DNA of 64,000 nucleotides from Zea mays. Taxonomy: Eukaryota; Streptophyta; Magnoliopsida; Poales; Poaceae. The position numbers were made by a program, and so were the translations under genes. Below the pieces are notes generated by a model. That model saw only the letters and a program-made list of their open reading frames with translations. It was not told the origin of the DNA and did no database searches. This document shows, in pieces, positions 36,602 through 46,907 of the stretch; the first letter of the stretch is position 1; every line of letters starts with the position of its first letter. The stretch lies in contig NC_050096.1 in NCBI RefSeq assembly GCF_902167145.1, positions 199,346,566 through 199,410,565 of the forward strand. The letters run 5' to 3'.

Positions 36602-38986
36602 TTAGGCTTGGGACTTAGGTACCCAACTCTTGTTGGGTCCTACAAGGTTAGTCACAATTTCCTTAGGGATCCAAATGCAAGTTTTATCACCCTTGCATTT
36701 TGCCCCTAACTTCCTAGCAATCACCTTTCTATCCTTTCTACAAATTGCAAAGGAAGCATTCAAAGCATGATATATTGTAGAAGGCTCATTAACTTTCCTA
36801 GGAACATTAACAACATTTCTCCTAGGCATATTATGAACAACATTTCTCCTACCAACATTTCTATCATGCACATAAGAAGAACTAGACGCAAACATGGCAT
36901 GAGAATCAAAGACATTATATGCATTACAACTCCTATACGCATTTCTAGTATGTCTCCTATCATGATACATAAAAGCATGGTTCTTTTTAGCACTACCAGC
37001 CATAGGGGCCTTCCCTTTCTCCTTGGCGGGAATGGGAGCCTTATGGCTTGTTAAGTTCTTGGCTTCCCTCTTGAAGCCAAGTCCATCCTTAATTGAGGGA
37101 TGTCTACCAATTGTGTAGGCATCTCTTGCAAATTTTAGCTTATCAAAATTACTCTTGCTAGTCTTAAGTTGGGCATTAAGACTAGCTACTTCATCATTTA
37201 ATTTAGAAATGCACTCTAGGTGTTCACTACAAGCATCAACATTAAAGTCTTTACACCTAGTGCAAATCACAACATGTTCTACACAAGATGTTAATTTACT
37301 AGATTTTTCTAGCTTAGCATTTAAATCATCATTTATGCTCTTTAAGCTAGAAATTGTCTCATGGCAAGAAGATAATTCACAAGAAAGCATTTCATTTCTC
37401 TTAACTTCTAAAGCATGAGATTTTTGTGCTTCTACAAATTTGTCATGCTCTTCATAAAGAAGATCCTCTTGTTTTTCTAGTAATCTATTCTTGTCATTCA
37501 AAGCATCAATCAACTCATTAATCTTATTAATCTTAGATCTATCTAGTCCCTTGAATAAGCATGAGTAATCTATCTCATCATCATCACTAGACTCATCCTC
37601 ACTTGAAGAAGCATAGGTACTAGTATCATGAGTGCTTACTTTCTTCTCCCTTGCCATGAGGCAAGTGTGATGCTCGTTGGGGAAGAGAGATGACTTGTTG
37701 AAGGCGGTGGCGGCGAGTCCTTCATTGTCGGAGTCGGAGGAGGAGCAATCTGAATCCCACTCCTTTCCGATATGTGCCTCGCCCTTGGCCTTCTTGTAAT
37801 GCTTCTTCTTCTCCCTTTTGTTCCCCTTTTCCTGGTCACTTTCATTGTCGGGACAGTTAGCAATGAGATGACCAATCTTACCACATTTGAAGCACGAGCG
37901 CTTCTCCTTTGTCTTGGTCTTGCTTGGCTGTCCCTTGCGACCTTTAAGCGCCGTCTTGAAGCGCTTAATGATGAGGGCCATCTCCTCATTGTTTAGCCCG
38001 GCTGCCTCAACTTGCGCCACCTTGCTCGGTAGCGTCTCCTTGCTCCTCGTTGCCTTGAGAGCAATAGGTTGAGGCTCATGACTAGGACCGTTCAACGCGT
38101 CGTCCACGTATCTCGCCTCCTTGATCATCATTCGCCCGCTTACGAACTTCCCAAGAACTTCTTCGGGCGACATCTTGGTGTACCTAGGATTTTCACGAAT
38201 ATTGTTCACCAAATGAGGATCAAGAACGGTAAATGACCTTAGCATTAGGCGGACGACGTCGTGGTCCGTCCATCGCGTGCTCCCGTAGCTCCTTATTTTG
38301 TTGATAAGGGTCTTGAGCCGGTTGTATGTTTGTGTTGGCTCCTCGCCCCTTATCATCGCGAACCGTCCAAGCTCGCCCTCCACCAACTCCATTTTGGTGA
38401 GCAAGGTGACGTCGTTTCCCTCATGAGAGATCTTGAGGGTGTCCCAGATCTGCTTGGCATTGTCCAAGCCGCTCACCTTGTGATACTCGTCCCTGCACAA
38501 AGAAGCTAGCAACACAGTAGTAGCTTGTGCATTTTTATGGATTTATTCATTTATAAGCATAGGGCTATCCGAGCTATCAAATTTCATTCCATTCTCTACA
38601 ATCTCCCATATGCTTGGATGGAGAGAGAATAAGTGACTACGCATTTTGTGACTCCAAAATCCGTAGTCTTCCCCATCGAAGTGTGGAGGTTTGCCAAGAG
38701 GAATGGAAAGCAAATGCGAATTCGAACTATGTAGAATACGAGAATAATCAAATGAAAAGTTCGAATTGACCGTCTTCCTGTAGTCGTTGTCGTCGTCCTT
38801 TTGGGAGGAGGAAGATTCGTCGCTGTCGTAGTAGACAATTTCCTTGATGCGCCTTGTCTTCTTCTTCCTCCCGTCTTTTCTTTTGTGGCCCGAGCCTGAG
38901 TCAGTGGGCTTGTCATCATTGGGCTCGTTGACGAAGGACTCCTTCTCCTTGTCGTTGATCACCATCCCCTTGCCTTTAGGATCCAT
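36602..38986 (-). pseudogene. gag: Gag of the Ji-like Sirevirus with one premature stop
   Basis: It starts at the ATG at 38986 (MDPKGKGMVINDKEKES) and ends at the TAA at 36602-36604. A single in-frame TAA at 38543 (after DSPMLINE) interrupts it; the plus-strand relative has a Gln codon there, so CAA to TAA is likely. Domains: a charged Ser-rich N-terminus, the copia-type capsid (HFDGEDYGFWSHKM, GELGRFAMIRGEEPTQTY, LRSF.VLDPHLV), one CCHC knuckle (CFKCGKIGHLIANC), an acidic Ser/Asp tract, and a long coiled coil (about residues 330-480 of the second part). Long C-terminally extended gags of this kind are typical of Sireviruses. Confidence 0.92.
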
Positions 38987-39020
38987 CTCTTCGGGCGGTT
39001 AGTCCCTTTCTTGAAGAGAA
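38987..39020 (-). other. Sirevirus leader between primer site and gag
   Basis: Short 5' leader of the Ji-like element (on the plus strand ctcttcgggcggttagtccc). Confidence 0.8.
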
Positions 39021-39036
39021 CGACTCTGATACCAAT
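39021..39036 (-). other. Primer-binding site (initiator-Met type) of the Ji-like Sirevirus
   Basis: The minus strand reads ATTGGTATCAGAGTCG directly after the LTR end. TGGTATCAGAG is complementary to the 3' end of plant initiator tRNA-Met. Confidence 0.9.
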
Positions 39037-40296
39037 TGAGAGCACCTAGAGTGGGGGGTGAATAGGTGATCCTGGGAAACTTAAACTTATAGCCACAAAA
39101 ACTTGTTAAGTGTTAGCACAATAATCGCCAAGTGGCTAGAGAGGAGTCTCAACAAAACACAATACCACAAGAGATCAAACACAGAGGTGACACAGTGGTT
39201 TATCCCGTGGTTCGGCCAAGACCAACACTTGCCTACTCCACGTTGTGGCGTCCCAACGGACGAGGGTTGCAATCAACCCCTCTCAAGTGGTCCAAAGACC
39301 AACTTGAATACCACGGTGTTTTGCTTTGCCTTTCAATATCCCGTTTGCGAGGAATCTCCACAACTTGGAGTCTCTCGCCCTTACACTTGAGATTCACAAA
39401 GAAATACGGAGTAAGGGAGGGAAGCAACACACACAAATCCACAGCAAAATGCGCACACACACGGCAAAGAATCGAGCTCAAAAGACTATCTCAAAGTTCT
39501 CACTAGAACGGAGCTCGAATCATTGAGAATGACAAACGGATGCGCAAAGACTGAGTGTGGATGATCAAGAATGCTCTAAGGTTGCTTGGTATTCTCCTCC
39601 ATGCGCCTAGGGGTCCCTTTTATAGCCCCAAGGCAGCTAGGAGCCGTTGAGAGCAATTCTGGAAGGCTGATCTTGCCTTCTGTCATCGGGCGCACCAGAC
39701 AGTCCGGTGCACACCGGACACTGTCCGGTGCCCGATCTCCTTCCTAAAATGTCGCAGCCGACCGTTGCCCGCCAGAGAGCCGTTGGCGCACCGGACATGT
39801 CCGGTGCACACCGGACAGTCCGGTGCCCCCTTCTAGCCGTTGGCTCGGCCACGTGTCACGCGCAGATCGCGCGGCCGACCGTTGGCCCGGCCGACCGTTG
39901 GCTCACCGGACAGTCCGGTGCACACCGGACAGTCCGGTGAATTATAGCCGTACGCCGTCGGCGAATTCCCGAGAGCGCCGAGTTCACGCCGAGTCAGCCT
40001 GGCGCACCGGACACTGTCCGGTGCACCACCGGACAGTCCGGTGACCCACCGGACAGTCCGGTGCTCCCAGACTCAGCAGATTCTTGGCTGCTCGAGCCAA
40101 GACATTTCCAATTGGATTTTTCCTGTTTCTAGTACTTAGACACAATACATTAGTCCATAAAACAATGTACTAAGTCTGAGAAACATACCTTAATTCTTGA
40201 TTTGTACTTTGTCCACCTTTTTACACTTAGGCACTTGTGTTGGACACTAAATCACCAAAACACTTAGAAATGGCCCAAAGGCACATTTCCCTTTCA
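39037..40296 (-). repeat. 5' LTR of the Ji-like Sirevirus
   Basis: 1260 bp; it differs from the 3' LTR by about 12 substitutions, one extra base in the G run at its end and one extra 19-bp palindromic unit near 39919-39938. It contains at least seven CACCGGAC(A)GTCCGGTG-type palindromes between 39694 and 40064. Confidence 0.95.
39614..39624 (-). promoter_or_regulatory. TATA box of the Ji-like 5' LTR
   Basis: On the minus strand TATAAAAGGGA stands in ggggctataaaagggacccc. It is conserved in the plus-strand relative at 43888-43895, supporting its use as the Sirevirus promoter core. Confidence 0.75.
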
Positions 40297-40570
40297 CTAG
40301 TCCTTTTTCTGCCAAACACTAGGACTAAAATATGGACTAAAATGATTAAGTCTTTAGTCCTTTACATATGTGTTAAAAGGGACTAAACCATATTAATTCC
40401 ACATTTAGCCCTCATTTAGTTCAATTGTACTAATAGCAGGAGAATGTTAAATACCATTTTAGTCTTTTTATGAGCCATTTAGTATATTCTTATTATTTTT
40501 AGCCCCTAGAACCAAACGTGTTAGGGACTAAACTTTAGTCTCCTAACTAAACTTTAGTCCCTAGACTAAG
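40297..40570. mobile_element. Right part of the split MITE
   Basis: It resumes the MITE interrupted at 17484 (starts ctagtcctttttctgccaaa, with the duplicated ctagt) and ends aactttagtccctagactaag. The direct neighbour at 40571 has the same layout. Confidence 0.7.
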
Positions 40571-40883
40571 GGGGTGTTTGGTTAGGGGGACTAAAGATTA
40601 GTCTCTAGTTTTTAGTCTCATTTAGTCTTTTTTTGCCAAACACTAGGACTTTCACATATGTGCTAAAATGGACTAAATCATATTAATTTCATATTTACCC
40701 CTCATTTAGTTCAATTGACCAATAGTAGGAGAATGTTAAAGGTCAATTTAGTCTTCTTATGAGTCATTTAATATATTCTTACTATTTTTAGCCCCTAGAA
40801 TCAAACATGTTAGGGACTAAACTTTAGTCCTCTAACTAAACTTTAGTCCCTAGACTAAAGAAACAAATATGACCTAAAAAAAC
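40571..40883. mobile_element. Second, adjacent copy of the ggggtgtttggttag MITE
   Basis: It starts ggggtgtttggttaggggga and follows the first copy base for base with substitutions and small indels. The far right end, gaaacaaatatgacc followed by taa, is an imperfect inverted repeat of the left end. The two copies are therefore a tandem pair flanked by tta on the far left and taa on the far right. Confidence 0.6.
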
Positions 40884-43094
40884 TAAACATGACCTTATTC
40901 ATATAAATCCGCCGACATATCCTTTGCCTGCGTATATTTTTCTTCTTCTATTTCTTTATCCAAAGAGCCGGGTCAATTCCTCCCGCACGCGCTCGGCTAT
41001 AGGCGATGACATCATGGCCCTGAGTTTAGTGTCTTAGCGCGCGTCAGCCATTCGGTCACCGGTATTTGGGCCCCGCGTGCTGGAATCCCCTCTTTCGCTG
41101 TGCGCTGGGACCAAGAAGTCAGATGTCTTCATCGCGTGCTCGTCCTCATCCAAAGGTGGTTACAAGCCAACCAAAGGTGGTTACAAGCCGTTGTCACCGA
41201 TGGATCGACGGTCTCCAGCCAGTTATCTATATACATTGTCTATGTCCGTTATTTACAGTGTTCTCTAAAAGATTGCATCTCCTATATCCCATTTCTCTCC
41301 AACAACGTCCTTTAAATCACGTCCTCTATAACCAAATACTTGTATTAGAGACATTTTTATTTTTTAATTTTGTATATACGTATTTTTCATACTCTCAAAT
41401 GTATGTATTGTATATATTTTAATTTTGCTATATTTTAGTTTTGCTAAACCGGTTATTTAAAGTATTCAAATGGATAGAGAACCGTTTAGAGAAATTCTAT
41501 ATATAGAGGATCCAGTAGGGTCCTCTAAATTTAGAAGACCGTTTATAGAACGCTGCTTAAGCGAGTAGAGTACGACTTCATCCTCTAAATTTAGGGTACA
41601 TAACCCTCTAGAGGTTCTGGTTGGACCCCACCAATACCCGCTATATGCTACTCTCCACTATATTTGGCATACTATCTCATTTTTTTTCTCCCTTCAACAA
41701 CGCACGCTATACTGTCCGTTAAAATAGCTGACGAGTCCACCCTCCGCCAAACGTGGCGTGGCGTCTACTCCACACGGTGTAGACGCACGGCTGGCTCCAT
41801 CGTGCGGCCACCATGTGATGCTATTTTTTGTAATAACAAAAAATAGCATAAGCCATAGATAAATCAATAGAATATGAACGCTTCTACAACTATCTATGTG
41901 ATGCGTCAAATCTACGTGTGATAAAGTGGCAGTGACATTTCGCATCAACGGTAAGTTTTACAATTTGTAAGATAAATTTAATCTTAATTCATAAAATGCC
42001 AACGGTCAATAATTTATTTGATCCAATATAAAAAATTAGTGAAAATAAATTCTGTTAATAATTAGTATAGTTTGGAAACATTAAAGAAGATAAGACCGCA
42101 CGTTTGATGTTGATGCTGACGTATTGAAGCAAAACATTTGTTTAATCAGTAGTTGTTGTTTATTAAAATAAAATATTATGTTAATTAAGTTGGTATATTG
42201 AAGAGTATGAGATATAGAGGATGAATTTTAGAGAACACTGTTGTAGACGAAGAAGATATAGAAGAGAGAATTTTTTTAGATGAGACAAATATAGAGGATG
42301 CATATAAAGGATATTGCTGGAGAGAGTAAGAAAGATTGTTAGGATTTGGTTGGTGCCTACCAGTATATATGGGGCCGTCCTCATCCCTCAGTTCTCGATA
42401 GCACCCGATAGCACGCACGCCGAAGAACTTCGACATCGAGAAGATGAGAGGGAGAACCGTCGAGTCGCTGCAAAGCCACCGCGGTCAATCCTCGATTGTG
42501 TCGCTGCTTGGCCCATGGAGAACATCTCCCGGCCCTTGCTAGCACGTGATGAAGTTGTGGCAACTCTCAAATCGAAGGAAGCCACGGTGTTGGGGGAATT
42601 CCTCGCTGATGACCGCACTCCGCCGTGGAGCCACACGTGACTGTGGAGAGAGCTTTACGCTGCGCAATCGGCGTTGAGTAGTTCCCTATCATACATGCCA
42701 TATCCTCCACTTTCTTTTACGTGTCGTTGTTCTTGGTTTGTTTCACCGGATCACAAGGCGAGTGTCGCGTCGGTGAGGCCTCTACCGAAGGCTGCGGGCG
42801 ACGCCGCCGCGGCTTGCGTCGGGAGGAAGCAGGAGCACGTGTAGCCATGGGTTGCGGTGTGAGCGGCTGAGACCTGAGATTAGAACAGGAGATACCCCTT
42901 TAGTGCAATAAAGCAGGGCGATGCCGGTGCAGGAGATGGGCCTGTCGGCTGTCGCGCAACGCCTTGAGCTTCAACCTGTCCATTGTGGAGATATCGGAGC
43001 AGCTCATCTCGCTAGACGTCAGCTATAAAGCTATATATGGCAACATCCTGGTGCGGGTGGTGAACCTGACCACCCATGTCGTCCCAAAACAGAT
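40884..43094. other. Low-copy intergenic DNA with a foldback-like pair
   Basis: No intact gene. A direct repeat aaaggtggttacaagcc occurs at 41153-41169 and 41174-41190. A perfect palindromic arm gcgtctac/gtagacgc is at 41760-41796. GC-rich codon-like stretches (42420-42640 and 42930-43090) could be captured exon pieces, but I recognise no family. Their plus-strand frames are 108 codons or less. Confidence 0.4.
41255..42330. repeat. Inverted-repeat (foldback-like) element, tentative
   Basis: acagtgttctctaaaa with cctatatc a short distance on (from 41257) reappears in inverted orientation at 42215-42242, with similar ctctata-rich words around both. The arms are imperfect and about 100 bp long, and the space between is AT-rich without coding. 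It could be a non-autonomous DNA transposon; ends are not defined. Confidence 0.4.
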
Positions 43095-43319
43095 TGAAAG
43101 GGAAATGAACTTAATTATTTCCTATAATCGATTTTAGTGATTGACAACCAACATAAATCACGTGGACTAACTAGTTTGTCTAGATATCATTTATCACAGG
43201 GGCATAAGGTTCAACACAAACCAAGAAAAAATTCAGTTAGGGACTCAATCAAAAATTGGAGCAAGACTAAGAGTGTGCAGCCAAGTGGCGCACCAGACAC
43301 TGTCTAGGGTGAAAGGGAA
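43095..43319 (+). repeat. Truncated Opie-like LTR fragment
   Basis: It starts tgaaagggaaatgaacttaa and contains ggactaactagtttgtctag, both reminiscent of the Opie LTR start. It ends gcgcaccagacactgtctag(gg), where the Ji-like element begins. The remainder should lie beyond the nested insertions to the right. Confidence 0.6.
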
Positions 43320-44477
43320 ATGTGCACTTAGGCAATTTCTATAAGTATTTTGGTGATTAGATGCCCAACACATTATTTGAGTACTTATGAGAAAAATGTG
43401 TGAGAAGTGCAAATCAGAGACAAAGGTATGTTTCTAGACTTAGTATATTGTTTTTGAATACTAATGTGTTTATCTAAGTGCTAGAAATAGTGACGAAAGA
43501 AAAGGAAAAGAGTTGGCTATGGGCAGCCAACATCAACTCTGGCCAGGCACACCGGACAGTGTCCGGTGCGCCAGGCTGGCCGGCGGTGAACCAGCTGCTC
43601 TCGAGAAAACGCAGAGGCGTACGACTATAATTCACGGGACTGTCCGGTGAGCCAATGGTAGCCAGCGCCAATGGTCAGGCGCACAATCCACGGGCGACGC
43701 GTGGCCCGCTGCAACGGTCGGTTGGGCACACCGGACTGTCCGGTGCGCCAACCAACCCCGAGGACCAACGGTTGGATGCGCCAGATATGGAAGGAGATCG
43801 CGCACCGGACTGTCCGGTGCACCACCCGACAGAATGCAAGTTTGGCCTTCCAAGTTGGCCTCCAACGGCTCCTAGCTGCCTTGGGGCTATAAAAGGAACC
43901 CTAGGCGCATGGAGGAGGACACTAAGCTTATAAGAAACATCCTAAGACATCTAGACTCCGCTTTAACGCAATCGGATCATCGTTCTTGAGATTTGAGCAC
44001 TATTCGAGTTGTAAACTCCTCGCGCTGTGTTTGTGTGCTCACGTTCTCACTAGTGTGCGTTGTTGTGCTGCGGTTTTGAGTCTTGCGTGTGTTGCTTTCC
44101 CCAACCTTACTCTGTGCTCTGTTTGTGATCTCAATTGTAAGGGCGAGAGACTCCAAATTGTGGATATTCCTCACAAACGGGAAACATACTCTAAAGGAAA
44201 AGACCGTGGTATTCAAGTTGATCATCGGATCACTTGAAAGGGGTTGAGTGCAACCCTTGTCCATTGGGACGCCACAACGTGGAAGTAGGCAAGTGTTGCT
44301 TGGCCGAACCACGGGATAAAAATCACGTGTCTCTTGTGTTGCTTTCTTTGTGATTGTTGTGTTCACAAGAACTCGCTTCAAAGCTACTTAGTCGCACTAA
44401 CACTTTAAACTAAGTTTTGTGGCTATTAGTGTTTGATTTTATAGGATCACCTATTCACCCCCCTCTAGGTGCTCTCA
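43320..44477 (+). repeat. 5' LTR of the plus-strand Ji-like Sirevirus
   Basis: 1158 bp, TGAAAGGGAAATGTGCACTT to GGTGCTCTCA. It has fewer palindromes than the other Ji-like copy, and several have decayed (cacaccggacagtgtccggt at 43549-43568; caccggactgtccggtg at 43728 and 43803). TATAAAAG is at 43888-43895. Confidence 0.92.
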
Positions 44478-44478
44478 A

Positions 44479-44493
44479 TTGGTATCGGAGTCG
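44479..44493 (+). other. Primer-binding site of the plus-strand Sirevirus
   Basis: TTGGTATCGGAGTCG, one base different from the initiator-Met site of the other copy (CAG to CGG). Confidence 0.85.
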
Positions 44494-44547
44494 TACTCTT
44501 CATCTAAGGGACTAACCGCCCGAAGAGATTGATCCTAAGGGAAAGGG

Positions 44548-46898
44548 ATGGTGGTCAACGACAAGGAGAAGGAGTCCCTCTTCAACGAGCCAAGAGACGA
44601 CAAGCCTATTGACTCTGGCTCAAGTCACAAGAAGAGAGACGGGAAGAAGAGACGCATCAAGAAGATCATCCACTACGACAGTGATGCATCATCTTCTTCA
44701 CCAAGAGACGACGACTCTTCGTCGAAAAAGAAAACGGTTAATCAAAATTATTCTTTTCATTATTCCTGTATTCCGTACAATTCAAATGCACATCTACTTT
44801 CTATTCCTCTTGAAAAACCTCTACACTTTGATGGAGAAAACTATTCATTTTGGAGCCATAAAATGCGTAGTCATCTATTTCTCTCCATCCTAGTATTTGG
44901 GAAATTATCGAAAGTGGAATGCATTTTGATAGCACTGATAACCCTGTCATTATTAATGAGCAAATCCATAAAAATGCCCAAGCTACTACTGTGTTGTTAG
45001 CATCTTTTTGCAGGGACGAATATAATAAAGTGAGTGGCTTGGACAATGCCAAACAAATCTAGGATACCCTCAAGATATCACATGAGGGAAATGATGCCAC
45101 TATGATCACAAAGATGGAACTAGTGGAAGGCGAGCTTGGGAGGTTCGCGATGATCAGGGGAGAGGAGCCAACTCAGACCTACAACAGGCTCAAGACCCTA
45201 GTCAACAAGATCCGAAGCTACGGAAGCACAAGATGGACGGATCATGATGTCGTCCGACTCATGCTAAGGTCATTTATTGTAATTGACCCCCATCTTGTCA
45301 ATCTTATTCGTGAAAACCCCAGGTACACCAAGATGACGCCCGAAGAGATCCTCGGAAAATTTGTGAGCGGGCGCATGATGGTGAAGGAGGCTCGATACGT
45401 GGACGATGCACTAAATGGTCCACTAACCGTCTACGAGCCACAGCCCGTTGCTCTCAAAGCAAAAAGCAGCAGGGAGGCGCTACCAAGCAAGGTGGCACAA
45501 GTGGAGGCTGCCGGGCTAAATGAAGATGAGATGGCCCTCATCATCAAACGCTTCAAGACCGCGCTCAAAGGACGTAAAGAGTACCCCTCCAAGAATAAAA
45601 CAAGGGGAAAGCGCTCCTGCTTCAAATGCGGTAATACTGGTCATTTCATAGCACAGTGCCCCGATAACGATAATGACCAGGGACAAGAAAAGTACGGGAA
45701 GAAGGAGAAGAAGAAAAACTACAAGAAGGCAAAGGGCGAGGCACATCTTGGAAAGGAGTGGGATTCTGACTGCTCCTCATCTGACTCCGACGATGAAGGA
45801 TTGGCTGCCTCGGCCTTCAACAAGTCTTGGCTCTTCCCCAACGAACGTCATACATGTCTTATGGCAAAGGAGAAGAAGGTACGTATTCGAGACTCCCCAA
45901 AGTACTCTTCTTCTAGTGATGAAGATTCTTTCGATGATGAAGTAGATTACTCTGGTTTACTTAAAGGTTTAGATAGAGCCAAAGTAGAGAAAATTAATGA
46001 ATTAATTGATGCTCTAAATGAAAAAGATAGACTGTTAGAAAATCAAGAGGACATTCTGTATGAGGAACATGACAAATTTGTTAGTGTGCAAAAATCTCTT
46101 GCTTTAGAAACTAAGAGAAATGAAATGCTATCTTCTGAGTTATCTGCTTGCCATGAATCTATCTCTAGTTTAAAGAGTTTAAATGATGAATTAAATGCTA
46201 AGCTAGAGGAAGTAAATAAAACTAGTTCATGTGTGGAACATGTAGTTATTTGCAATAGATGCAAGGACTTTGATGTTAATGCTTGTGATGAACATCTTAT
46301 TTCTATTGCCAAATTAAACAATGAGGTGGCAAGTCTTAATGCTCAACTTAAGACTTGCAAAGTTGATTTTGAAAAATTAAAGTTTGCTAGGGATGCCTAC
46401 ACTATTGGTAGACACCCCTCGATTAAGGATGGACTTGGTTTTCGAAAGGAAACCAAGAGCTTAACAAGCCAAAAGGCTCCCGTTCTCAACAAGGAGAAAG
46501 GAAAGGCCCCAATGGCTAGTAGTCCTCAAAGGAACCATGCTTTTATTTATGATAGGAAAATTGCTAGTCGTTCTCATTATAATAAGAGTTATGTTCATAC
46601 TGCTTATAACGATTCACATGCTATGTTTGCCTCTAGCTCTACTTTTGTGCATGGTAGAAGTAGGCCTAGGAGAAATAATGTTGTGTCTTATGTGCCTAGG
46701 AAAATGTGCAATGAACCTACTATTGTTTTTCATGCTTGCAACACTTCGTTTGTACTTTCATGTAAGAATGAAAAAGTAGTTGCTAGGAAGTTGAGATCCA
46801 AATGCAAGGGAGACAAGACTTGTATTTGGGTTCCAAAAATTATCGTGACTAACCTTGTAGGACCCAACAAGAGTTGGTTACCTAAAACCCAAGCGTAA
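44548..46898 (+). pseudogene. gag: Gag of the plus-strand Ji-like Sirevirus, degraded
   Basis: The original start has mutated (ATT GAT CCT at 44529, where the relative has ATG), so the next ATG at 44548 (MVVNDKEKESLF) is listed. A frameshift near 44875 leaves the capsid frame (after RSHLF), and a TAG at 45060-45062 replaces the Trp of KQIWDTL. From 45102 the frame is open for 598 codons: ELGRFAMIRGEEPTQTY, one CCHC knuckle (CFKCGNTGHFIAQC), acidic tract and a long coiled coil, ending LPKTQA-TAA at 46896. The sequence is clearly homologous throughout to the gag at 36602-38986. Confidence 0.9.
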
Positions 46899-46907
46899 AT
46901 TGCCTTG

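Larger units (their letters stand above)
17485..40296 (-). mobile_element. Ji-like Sirevirus (Ty1/copia), interrupted by a Huck-like element
   Basis: A complete minus-strand element has LTRs at 17485-18724 and 39037-40296, both with TG...CA ends, and is flanked by the perfect 5-bp duplication ctagt (17480-17484 and 40297-40301). Without the nested 13,951-bp gypsy element and its 5-bp duplication it is 8856 bp long, normal for Ji/Opie. It has an initiator-Met-type primer site, gag, pol and a polypurine tract in the order expected of Sireviruses. Gag has one premature stop and pol has a deletion and two stops, so it is non-autonomous now. The LTRs differ at about 12 sites plus a 19-bp indel. 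Confidence 0.95.
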
